A stretch of DNA of 9,915 nucleotides from assembly GCA_900771045.1 (NCBI GenBank), contig CAAGMM010000321.1, forward strand, positions 1 through 9,915, given 5' to 3'. The notes beneath the pieces were generated by a model. It did not search any database. It was not told the DNA's origin and saw only the letters and a program-made list of their open reading frames with translations. Positions 1 through 6,434 of this stretch are shown one piece after another (position 1 is the first letter of the stretch; every line of letters starts with the position of its first letter). Made by a program: the position numbers and the translations under genes. Source of the stretch: Bacteroidales bacterium (lineage in GTDB: Bacteria > Bacteroidota > Bacteroidia > Bacteroidales > F082).

Positions 1-601
1 CTGCTTGTATAAGTTTCTCGATATTGTTACTGCCAAAATCATATATGATATTGCCGGATTCGTCTGTGACACGGCTGAGGGGAATCAGAGAAATCATCTG
101 AGGCATTGTGACCCCCACAAAACCCACACGTATGTTGCCATATTGCTGAACATCATGACCGTCAAAAATCTGTTCGCCTGTACGGAGGTCTTCGAAGTTG
201 CAGCAAAGAGTCTTTGCTCCAATGGCTTGCAGACTATTTTGCATCAGTGATATGGAGTGGTCAAACTCGTGGTTGCCAATGACGTTGTAGTCATACCCGA
301 CAGATGACAATATGCGTGTCAACGAGCGGCACGAGTCGAAGTTGCAATGAGAACAGCCTGAGAGGAAATCGCCACACGAGACTGTCACGACATACTTGTA
401 TTGCACTTTCATTGCATCCCGATAACCGGCAAAGAGAGGATAGCCATCAATTGCCCCGTGGACATCGTTTTCAAATATGATTACCACATCATCTTTTAGT
501 TGGCCGTCGTCAATGGATGTTTCTTTTTTACAACCTACAAGCAATGCCAATGACAAAAAGCAAACAAGTTTTGCTAATCTGAATAAATTGGACTTTCTCA
601 T
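1..601 (-). CDS. Lipoprotein 5'-nucleotidase-like metallophosphoesterase (3' end off window)
   Basis: The minus-strand frame from the ATG at 601 is open to the window edge, giving about 200 residues; the C-terminal part is missing. Residues 1-24 form a lipoprotein signal: a basic start, a hydrophobic stretch, then the lipobox LVGC with Cys24 as the lipidated residue. The mature part carries the metal-binding signatures of the calcineurin-like 5'-nucleotidase/2',3'-cyclic phosphodiesterase family (COG0737): Asp46-x-His48 in NDVHG, Gly77-Asp78 in CGDFLSG, and GNHEFD at 109-114. These would bind a two-metal centre that hydrolyses phosphate esters, usually of nucleotides, outside the cytoplasm. 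Odd points are three closely spaced cysteines (83, 86, 91) just after GDFLSG, where family members normally lack such a cluster. The later His motifs and any C-terminal nucleotide-binding domain lie off the window, so the substrate cannot be stated. Family assignment is firm; the exact reaction is inferred. Confidence 0.88.
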   Translation of the reverse strand, partial: MRKSNLFRLAKLVCFLSLALLVGCKKETSIDDGQLKDDVVIIFENDVHGAIDGYPLFAGYRDAMKVQYKYVVTVSCGDFLSGCSHCNFDSCRSLTRILSSVGYDYNVIGNHEFDHSISLMQNSLQAIGAKTLCCNFEDLRTGEQIFDGHDVQQYGNIRVGFVGVTMPQMISLIPLSRVTDESGNIIYDFGSNNIEKLIQA

Positions 602-639
602 AAACCTAAATTTTTATCACTTTGTTCCTATATGAATCT

Positions 640-783
640 TTATGTCAGCCATTCAACATCGCGGCTCAATTCACTTTCAACCCCACAGGCGGCATAAAAC
701 CCTTTAATCCGCCCGATAAAGTTGTGTATGATGCCGGCAGCCTCCAAAATAGCGGCTGGTGTTGATGCGTTCCAAGTACAAAG
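640..783 (-). other. GC-rich structured leader or coding/repeat remnant
   Basis: Inside the otherwise AT-rich gap between the divergent genes is a GC-richer block. On the minus strand it is open from 783 to a TAA at 642-640, with no ATG; the first in-frame TTG is at 747 and would give 35 residues. It also folds: CGGGCGG (715-709) pairs with CCGCCTG (692-686) in a 7-bp stem containing one G-U pair only when transcribed from the minus strand, and GGCTG/CAGCC (754-758 and 738-742) makes a second small stem. It lies wholly within the predicted nucleotidase leader and ends 38 bp before that gene's ATG. It could be a structured 5' leader, the 3' remnant of a lost gene, or a dispersed repeat. I recognise no known riboswitch in it. 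Confidence 0.35.
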
Positions 784-807
784 TTAGAACTTTTTGTTGA
801 TAAACAA
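779..807 (-). promoter_or_regulatory. Bacteroidetes-type promoter for the nucleotidase gene
   Basis: Read on the minus strand, TAACTTTG at 786-779 matches the Bacteroidetes -7 consensus TAnnTTTG. An upstream TTG at 807-805, separated by 18 nt, fits the -33 element. The predicted transcript would start near 772 and have a leader of about 170 nt before the ATG at 601. The -33 element overlaps an imperfect 14-bp palindrome at 794-807 (TTGTTGATAAACAA, 12 of 14 positions symmetric), which could bind a dimeric regulator. Consensus match only. Confidence 0.55.
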
Positions 808-959
808 TATGACCATTATTGATTTTTTTGAATTTTTATGATTATTGATTATCAGTTATTTTATGAGAATCCACTCGCTATAGAATCTAAAAATCCGCAC
901 CAACCGGCGTTGTCTTTTCAGAATTTGAACTTTCACCTTAAAGCAATCAGAAAAATTTT

Positions 960-967
960 TATTTTTG
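960..967 (+). promoter_or_regulatory. Possible -7 box for the hpd operon
   Basis: TATTTTTG matches TAnnTTTG and would start a transcript about 70-75 nt before the hpdB ATG. No convincing TTTG is found 19-21 nt upstream, so this is only the best candidate in the 445-bp divergent intergenic region. AT-rich sequence yields such matches by chance. Confidence 0.3.
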
Positions 968-1007
968 CAAAGCATTTTCAATTAGTATATTTTTTCGAGA
1001 ACAGTGT

Positions 1008-1025
1008 TGAAAAACAATGTTTTCA
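1008..1025 (+). promoter_or_regulatory. Operator-like inverted repeat before hpdB
   Basis: TGAAAA, six bases, TTTTCA forms an 18-bp inverted repeat ending 21 bp before the hpdB start, inside the predicted leader. The position would suit a repressor or a weak RNA hairpin. No regulator gene is nearby, and the AT-rich context makes chance symmetry possible. Confidence 0.25.
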
Positions 1026-1046
1026 TCTTTATAAATCGTAATCATT

Positions 1047-3740
1047 ATGACTAACGAAGAGAAATTAAACGAATTGTTGAAACGCCGCGGCATCAGCGAA
1101 GAACAGATGTCAGCCGTTTCTATGGAAGACATACCGGCGCAGGCCGAGGGCTGTACTCATCTGATGGACGTCTATTACACCCTGAAGAACACCGTTGACA
1201 TGGAATATCCTTATTGGTACAACCGCGTGTGGCAGGAGAACGACGGCGAAGTGACCATCGTCCGCCGCGCAAAAGCCATGGCCGCCGCGCTGTCCCACAT
1301 GACGGTCACGATACAGCCGCACGAAAAACTTGTGATGAACAAAACCCGTAACGTGCGCGGCGCATTCCCCTTTCCGTGGGTCACGGCGAGCTTTTTCAAC
1401 GCGCAGGCCGAAGCCCTGATGGCCGAAGCCGACGCACCTGCCATGTCGGAAGCCGATTCCGTCTCCATCGTGGGCGACGGCGGCGGAAACGTGACGAAGA
1501 GTTACGGTAACATCATCTCCATCGCGAAGAAATTCGGAATGCGCAAAGATGAAATCCCCGTCTTAGTCAAGGTCTCGAAGCCTTGGGACGGCAATTCCGT
1601 GGAAGAGCTGAGCAACAAATACGCCAAATATACTCCCGGTTATCAGCTTGAACAGAATATCATGGAGTCGGTGCTGTGTATGTTCGATTCGTACTGCATT
1701 CCGCAGGGCCGCGAGGTGATGAACTACTATCTGCCGCTGCAATACGGCTGGGACGGCATCATCGCACTGTGCGACAAACGCATCGAAGAGACGATGGGCG
1801 AAGCCGACAACGACGGGATTTTAGGCATGGGACGCGGCTATTATTATGTCGCCATGAAAATCATCGCGCAAGGCATGAGCAAATGGTGCCAAAACTACGC
1901 CGACCGTGCCCGTTACCTCGCCGGCATTGAAACCGACGCGGCCTTCAAGAAGAATTATGAAGAAATCGAAGCCGTGATGTCGCACATCGCACATAAAGCC
2001 CCGCAGACGTTCCGCCAGGCTCTCCAACTGACTTTGGCCTGCCATTACGGCGTGGTGAACGAAGACCCGCAGTCGGGACAGTCGATAGGCAGAATCGGTC
2101 AGGTTTTGCAGCCTTTCTACGAAAAAGACATCAGAGAAGGCGTGATGACGGAGGAGGAAGTTATCGAACTTTTGGAATTTTACCGCATCAAGATAACGTG
2201 TATCGAGTGTTTCGCGTCAGCCGGCGTGACGGGCGGCGTGCTTTCGGGCAACACCTTCAACAATCTCTCGCTCGGAGGCCTCAACCGCGACGGTCTTAGC
2301 GCCGTGACGCCTCTCGAATACCACATCATAGAGGCCGGAATGCGCTGCCGCACGACACAACCTACATTATCAATTCTTTATGATGAAAAGACACCTGAAG
2401 ACTTCCTGATGAAGGCCGCCGCGTGTACCAAACTCGGAATGGGTTATCCGGCGTGGATGAATAACCAGACGGGCATGAACTTCATGATGATGAACTACGG
2501 TCCGGAAGGCATGAACCTGCAAGACGCACGCGCCTGGTGTCTCGGCGGCTGCTTGGAGTCTTCGCCGGGCTGCTTCCTGCCTTTGGATTACGACGGAAAA
2601 ATAACGTGGGTTCCGGGCGGAGCCGGTCCGACAGCAGGCTCAGGTGTCCATTTCGTCGGTTTGCCGAAAGTGCTTGAATTGGTGCTGACAAACGGCTACG
2701 ACCATCGCATGAAACGCCAGATTCTTCCGGCACACAACCGCAAACTCGACAGCTTCGAGGCTGTTCAGGAGGAATGGGTCGGTTATCTGAAAAAGATTAT
2801 CGACGTCGTCAACAAGGTTAACAATTTGCAGATGGACATCTGGCGCAAACACTGTATGCCTATTGTCAACTCGCTGCTCAAACCCGACTGCTTCACCAAA
2901 GGCCGCGACCTCGGCATGATGGGCGGACGCTATAACGCAACCATCAACTTTGAATCATGCGGAACAATAACCTTTATAAACGCGCTGTCATCACTCTATA
3001 AGAACGTGTTTAAGGATAAAAAATACAATTTGGAGCAGATGAAGGACGCGATGCTTCACAATTTCGGCTTCAAGACTTCATACGAGACGGGCGTTTTCTC
3101 GCCTGATTTCCGCGAGGCGACGGACGAGGCGGCAAAATACGAACAGATTTTCGCCGACTGCCTGAATGCGCCGAAATTCGGTAACGCCGACTGGGAAGCC
3201 GACCAGTTCCTGAAATGGTACGAAGACACGATGTTCGACTTGACGCGCGCTTTCCAATCGTACTACGGAAAACCTCTCTATATGTGCCAGATTTCCGTCT
3301 CCACGCACGGCCCACAGGGTTTCGTCACCTTGGCAGATGCGGCAGGTCGTCTGGCCGGCACGACATATTCAGACGGTTCGGTGTCAGCCGCTGCGGGAAC
3401 CGACAAGAACGGCATCTACGCCATCTTCGAGTCGGCGACGGTCTATGACCACGGCACACAGCAGAACGCCCAGATGAACCTCAAACTGCATCCGTCGGCG
3501 GTGAACGGCGTTCAGGGAACACGCAAACTGTTGGACATAGTCAGGGCTTATATGCGCAAAGGCGGCTTCCACGTGCAGTTCAACATAGTGGATTCCAAGA
3601 CCTTACGCGCGGCACAGGCTAAACCGGCAGACTACCGCGAACTGATGGTCAGAGTCGCAGGCTTCACACAGTATTGGTGCGAGATTGGAAAACCGATTCA
3701 GGACGAAGTGATTTACAGAACGGAATACGAAAATGCGTAA
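1047..3740 (+). CDS. hpdB: 4-hydroxyphenylacetate decarboxylase, glycyl radical subunit
   Basis: This 897-residue protein is a glycyl radical enzyme that decarboxylates 4-hydroxyphenylacetate to p-cresol in the cytoplasm, the last step of one route of tyrosine fermentation. The C-terminal radical loop is RVAGFTQYW with Gly872. The active-site loop GGCLESS places the thiyl Cys502 two residues before Glu504. As I recall the Clostridium scatologenes structure (Phe214, Ser344, Phe405, Cys503, Glu505, His536, Glu637, Gly873), every one of these is present here one position lower: Phe213, Ser343, Phe404, Cys502, Glu504, His535, Glu636 (in NFESCGT) and Gly872. That constant offset over the whole protein supports both the start at 1047 and the specific function, rather than pyruvate formate-lyase, diol dehydratase or benzylsuccinate synthase. 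The small subunit and activase follow directly, in the clostridial order. The related indoleacetate and phenylacetate decarboxylases are the main alternatives, but as far as I know they lack the small subunit. No Shine-Dalgarno is visible, which is usual in Bacteroidetes. Confidence 0.95.
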   Translation: MTNEEKLNELLKRRGISEEQMSAVSMEDIPAQAEGCTHLMDVYYTLKNTVDMEYPYWYNRVWQENDGEVTIVRRAKAMAAALSHMTVTIQPHEKLVMNKTRNVRGAFPFPWVTASFFNAQAEALMAEADAPAMSEADSVSIVGDGGGNVTKSYGNIISIAKKFGMRKDEIPVLVKVSKPWDGNSVEELSNKYAKYTPGYQLEQNIMESVLCMFDSYCIPQGREVMNYYLPLQYGWDGIIALCDKRIEETMGEADNDGILGMGRGYYYVAMKIIAQGMSKWCQNYADRARYLAGIETDAAFKKNYEEIEAVMSHIAHKAPQTFRQALQLTLACHYGVVNEDPQSGQSIGRIGQVLQPFYEKDIREGVMTEEEVIELLEFYRIKITCIECFASAGVTGGVLSGNTFNNLSLGGLNRDGLSAVTPLEYHIIEAGMRCRTTQPTLSILYDEKTPEDFLMKAAACTKLGMGYPAWMNNQTGMNFMMMNYGPEGMNLQDARAWCLGGCLESSPGCFLPLDYDGKITWVPGGAGPTAGSGVHFVGLPKVLELVLTNGYDHRMKRQILPAHNRKLDSFEAVQEEWVGYLKKIIDVVNKVNNLQMDIWRKHCMPIVNSLLKPDCFTKGRDLGMMGGRYNATINFESCGTITFINALSSLYKNVFKDKKYNLEQMKDAMLHNFGFKTSYETGVFSPDFREATDEAAKYEQIFADCLNAPKFGNADWEADQFLKWYEDTMFDLTRAFQSYYGKPLYMCQISVSTHGPQGFVTLADAAGRLAGTTYSDGSVSAAAGTDKNGIYAIFESATVYDHGTQQNAQMNLKLHPSAVNGVQGTRKLLDIVRAYMRKGGFHVQFNIVDSKTLRAAQAKPADYRELMVRVAGFTQYWCEIGKPIQDEVIYRTEYENA

Positions 3741-3772
3741 GTTTTTTATAAAACACTTAATAATCAATGATA

Positions 3773-4033
3773 ATGAAACATATCGACTGCAAAAACTACA
3801 TATATTTGGATTGTGAGAAAGGAATGTGCGCCTTGTCGAAATCGATATTGCCCATCGACGGAGCGGGAAGTGACGCCTGTCCGCGTTTCGTCAGGGCGGA
3901 AAAATGCGGCTGCTGCGTGCATTTCGTCAATCCCGACTCGCATAATGTGGGAACGTGCAAGGGCTTTGAGAAGGAGAACTGGACGTATGCCTCTTGTGGC
4001 GCGACTTCCTGCGAACACTTCAAAATGAAATAA
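3773..4033 (+). CDS. hpdC: 4-hydroxyphenylacetate decarboxylase small Fe-S subunit
   Basis: An 86-residue cysteine-rich protein that partners HpdB in a hetero-oligomer and carries two predicted [4Fe-4S] clusters. It is specific to this decarboxylase class and is thought to help stabilise or regulate the radical subunit. With the ATG at 3773, the ligands fall at His3, Cys6, Cys19 and Cys36 for the first cluster and Cys45, Cys48, Cys62 and Cys80 for the second, the same numbering I recall for the clostridial small subunit. An in-frame ATG two codons earlier (3767) would add Met-Ile and shift this numbering, so 3773 is preferred. Three further cysteines (14, 47, 75) are extra to the eight-ligand scheme. 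The gene lies 32 bp after hpdB, and its TAA directly abuts the hpdA ATG, implying co-transcription and coupled translation. Its presence is the best evidence that the operon makes a true 4-hydroxyphenylacetate decarboxylase. Confidence 0.93.
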   Translation: MKHIDCKNYIYLDCEKGMCALSKSILPIDGAGSDACPRFVRAEKCGCCVHFVNPDSHNVGTCKGFEKENWTYASCGATSCEHFKMK

Positions 4034-4981
4034 ATGACGGATTTGACGAATCTTAAAGCCGTCCTTTTTGATATTCAGGCCTTTTCGGTACATGACGGGC
4101 CCGGATGCCGCACGACTGTCTTCTTTTCGGGCTGCCCTTTGCGTTGCCGTTGGTGTTCCAATCCGGAAAACTTCGTGGTGCGTCCGCATCTGATGTTTGC
4201 CCAACGTGTATGCAAATGGGCTTACGGATGCAGGGCTTGTGAAAAAAGATGTCCGCGAAACGGTCTCGTCTTCGGTGAGAACGGTCCAGAGATTCAATGG
4301 GAAATCTGTCGTCAATGCACGACTTTCGAATGCATAAGTGCTTGTGCGTCAAATGCGTTGAAGGTTTGTGGCAAGTATTATTCCGTTGATGAGCTGATGT
4401 CGGTGTTGAAACGCGACTTCAACAACTGGGGGAGTGACGGCGGCGTGACTTTCAGCGGCGGCGACCCGTTGCTCCATGCCGATTTTCTGAAGGCGGTCTT
4501 GCATGAATGCAGGCGGTTGCAGATTCACACGGCGGTAGAGACATCGGCCTGCGTGCCTGAAAAAACTTTCTTAAACGTTATGCCGTTAGTCGATTTCGCC
4601 TTTGTCGATGTGAAAAACATGGACGACGCACGGCATATTGAAGGCACTTCCGTTTCCAACAAGCTCATTTTGAGCAATATAGCGGCGTTGAAGGCCTCGG
4701 GTTGGCATGGGCGTTTGGTGTTGCGTTATCCTGTGATTTGCGGCTTCAACGACTCCGAGGAAAACGCACTTCGTCTGGCCGAATTTATGAAGAAAAACGG
4801 TCTTTTTGAAGTCAACATATTGAAGTTCCATCGTTTGGGACAGACCAAATGGGAGCAGTTGGGACATACTTACGATTACGCCGTCGGTGGTGATGTCAGC
4901 GACGACGTGATGCAGCATTTGCAATCCGTTTATCTCGACCACGACATATTGTGCTATATCGGCGACAAGACGCCGTTCTGA
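4034..4981 (+). CDS. hpdA: 4-hydroxyphenylacetate decarboxylase activating enzyme (radical SAM)
   Basis: A 315-residue radical S-adenosylmethionine activase that abstracts hydrogen from the HpdB glycine (Gly872) to create the glycyl radical. The N-terminal FSVHDGPGCRTTVF region and the CxxxCxxC motif (Cys34, Cys38, Cys41) bind the SAM-cleaving [4Fe-4S] cluster. A ferredoxin-like insert follows, with two four-cysteine groups: Cys60, 66, 69, 73 and Cys92, 95, 100, 104. This insert is typical of activases for the decarboxylase and dehydratase classes and absent from the shorter pyruvate formate-lyase activase. The SAM-contacting motif reads SGGDP at 141-145, where family members usually have GGEP, a conservative change. 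The C-terminal half contains RLVLRYPVICGFNDS and the FHRLGQTKW segment, both like the clostridial activase. The start directly abuts the hpdC stop. The operon ends here, with a strong hairpin about 50 bp downstream. Confidence 0.94.
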   Translation: MTDLTNLKAVLFDIQAFSVHDGPGCRTTVFFSGCPLRCRWCSNPENFVVRPHLMFAQRVCKWAYGCRACEKRCPRNGLVFGENGPEIQWEICRQCTTFECISACASNALKVCGKYYSVDELMSVLKRDFNNWGSDGGVTFSGGDPLLHADFLKAVLHECRRLQIHTAVETSACVPEKTFLNVMPLVDFAFVDVKNMDDARHIEGTSVSNKLILSNIAALKASGWHGRLVLRYPVICGFNDSEENALRLAEFMKKNGLFEVNILKFHRLGQTKWEQLGHTYDYAVGGDVSDDVMQHLQSVYLDHDILCYIGDKTPF

Positions 4982-5014
4982 GGATTAGCGCCAAAGATCG
5001 GTATTGGTCGTAAA

Positions 5015-5030
5015 GGTGGGTTTTATAAAT
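5015..5030 (+). repeat. Solo copy of the MITE-like terminus
   Basis: GGTGGGTTTTATAAAT matches 15 of 16 bases of the terminal inverted repeat that bounds the element at 8976-9173. It stands alone here, 33 bp after the hpdA stop and immediately before the terminator hairpin; similarity stops after AAAT. It may be a decayed end of the same repeat family or a shared short intergenic motif. Confidence 0.45.
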
Positions 5031-5032
5031 CT

Positions 5033-5072
5033 GATAAAGAAAATGTCGCCGGATTGCGGCATTTTCTTTATC
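5033..5072. terminator. Bidirectional terminator between hpdA and pgk
   Basis: A 13-bp perfect stem, GATAAAGAAAATG with CATTTTCTTTATC, continues through one T-G wobble into three more G-C pairs (5033-5049 with 5056-5072), closing on a 6-nt loop. The A-rich left arm and T-rich right arm supply U-rich tracts for transcripts from either side. It sits between two converging genes, 51 bp after the hpdA stop and 9 bp beyond the pgk stop, so it can serve both. Confidence 0.85.
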
Positions 5073-5081
5073 CACAAACGA

Positions 5082-6335
5082 CTACTTGCGTATCGCTGCT
5101 ATGCCGGGAAGTTCTTTGCCTTCGATGGCTTCAAGTAAGGCACCGCCGCCGGTAGAGACATACGAAACTTCATCTACAAGGTTGAATTTGTTGATGCACG
5201 CCACGCTGTCGCCGCCTCCGATGAGTGAAAACGCCCCGTTCTTCTTCGTCGCTTCTCCGATGGCGCGTGCCACGGCTTCCGAACCTTTTGAGAATGTGTC
5301 GAACTCGAAGACCCCGCACGGGCCGTTCCACAATATCGTCTTGCTGCCCTTTATCACCTCGCCGAAAAGCTCGCGCGTCTTCGGGCCTATGTCCATCCCT
5401 TCCCAGCCGTCAGGCATGTTCATCGGGTCAACGACTTGATAATTAGCGTCGTTGCTGAACTTGTCGGCGACGACGGCGTCAACGGCGAGATAAAGTTTCA
5501 CGCCTTTTTCCTTCGCCTTGGCGAGGATGTCGAGAGCCATGTCGAGTTTGTCTAACTCGCAGATGGAATTGCCAATTGAACCGCCGAGCGCCTTCTTGAA
5601 CGTGTAGGTCATTCCGCCGCAAAGAATCAGATTATCGACTTTAGTCAACAGATTCTCAATGATTTCTATCTTTGTTGAGACTTTCGAGCCGCCCATGATG
5701 GCCGTGAACGGGCGTTTGATGTCCTTCATAACCTTATCAACGGCTTCGACTTCCTGCGACATCAGCATTCCGTAAAGTTTGTGGTCGCTGTCGAAGAAGT
5801 CCGCTATCAGGGCCGTCGAGGCGTGTGAGCGGTGCGCCGTCCCGAATGCGTCGTTGATATAATAATCACCATACGAAGCAAGCGTTTCGGTGAATTTCTT
5901 CTGGCTCGCCTTGATGGCTTTCTTCGCCTCGTCGTAGCCCGGCTCTTCCTTCTCGATGCCGCGCGGTTTGCCTTCCTCCTCCGCATAGAAACGCAGGTTC
6001 TCAAGCAGCATAACCTCGCCGTTCTTCATCGCCCTGACTTGCTCGCCCGCCTTCTGGCAGTCGTCGGCAAATATGACGTCGCGCCCGACGAGCTCTTCAA
6101 GGTGTTTCACTATCGGACGAAGTGAAAACTTGGGGTCGGGATTGTTCTTCGGCCTGCCGAGATGCGACATCAGAACGACCATTCCGTTGTCGTTCAACAC
6201 TTTCTTGATTGTCGGCATCGCCGCACGCATACGGGTGTCGTCGGTGATGTTGAATTTGTCGTCAAGCGGCACATTGAAGTCAACGCGGATCACGACACGC
6301 TTCCCTTCAAAATTGATTTCATTGATGTTTTTCAT
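5082..6335 (-). CDS. pgk: Phosphoglycerate kinase
   Basis: A 417-residue cytosolic glycolytic enzyme that transfers phosphate from 1,3-bisphosphoglycerate to ADP, giving ATP and 3-phosphoglycerate. The N-terminal substrate-binding half has the family signature RVDFNVP (17-23), Arg34, HLGRP (58-62), Arg115 and GTAHRSHAS (165-173). The C-terminal nucleotide-binding half has GGSKVSTK (215-222, with the ADP-contacting lysines), LWNGPCGVFE (335-344) and the loop GGGDSVA (373-379). Length matches bacterial homologues and no key residue is missing. It is transcribed alone from the 99-bp gap after the YihY-family gene, ends at the shared hairpin, and has no evident functional link to the hpd operon it faces. 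Confidence 0.98.
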   Translation of the reverse strand: MKNINEINFEGKRVVIRVDFNVPLDDKFNITDDTRMRAAMPTIKKVLNDNGMVVLMSHLGRPKNNPDPKFSLRPIVKHLEELVGRDVIFADDCQKAGEQVRAMKNGEVMLLENLRFYAEEEGKPRGIEKEEPGYDEAKKAIKASQKKFTETLASYGDYYINDAFGTAHRSHASTALIADFFDSDHKLYGMLMSQEVEAVDKVMKDIKRPFTAIMGGSKVSTKIEIIENLLTKVDNLILCGGMTYTFKKALGGSIGNSICELDKLDMALDILAKAKEKGVKLYLAVDAVVADKFSNDANYQVVDPMNMPDGWEGMDIGPKTRELFGEVIKGSKTILWNGPCGVFEFDTFSKGSEAVARAIGEATKKNGAFSLIGGGDSVACINKFNLVDEVSYVSTGGGALLEAIEGKELPGIAAIRK

Positions 6336-6378
6336 ATTACTTATTACTTAAAATTTGTTCTATATTGCCTTCTTTCTG

Positions 6379-6386
6379 CAAAGATA
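6379..6386 (-). promoter_or_regulatory. Candidate -7 box of pgk
   Basis: On the minus strand TATCTTTG matches the Bacteroidetes -7 consensus TAnnTTTG exactly, about 43 bp before the pgk ATG. The expected TTTG at the -33 spacing is not seen; the upstream TTTG copies are too close. Its placement in the only gap between pgk and the upstream membrane-gene unit supports separate transcription of pgk. Confidence 0.5.
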
Positions 6387-6434
6387 ATCAAAGAAAACAA
6401 ATGTTTTTCATTTCCGAAAAGAAAAAACTGCGTT

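Noticed and set aside
794..807. FNR/CRP-type operator
   Set aside because: The 14-bp palindrome is imperfect and does not match a standard TTGAT-N4-ATCAA or TGTGA site well enough to name a regulator; it is only noted with the promoter.
838..1041. Plus-strand frame of 67 codons just before hpdB
   Set aside because: It lies in AT-rich intergenic sequence, has no recognisable domain, covers the candidate operon promoter and inverted repeat, and its composition looks like chance translation of A/T runs.
1047..3740. Pyruvate formate-lyase or benzylsuccinate synthase as the identity of the glycyl radical enzyme
   Set aside because: Pyruvate formate-lyase has a Cys-Cys pair that is absent here. 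The Cys-x-Glu loop, Glu636, the small subunit and the overall length point to 4-hydroxyphenylacetate decarboxylase.
3767..3772. Earlier ATG for hpdC
   Set aside because: It adds two residues and breaks the His3/Cys6 numbering shared with the clostridial small subunit.
3764..4315. Minus-strand frame of 183 codons across hpdC and hpdA
   Set aside because: It is antisense to two confidently identified genes and shows no motif.
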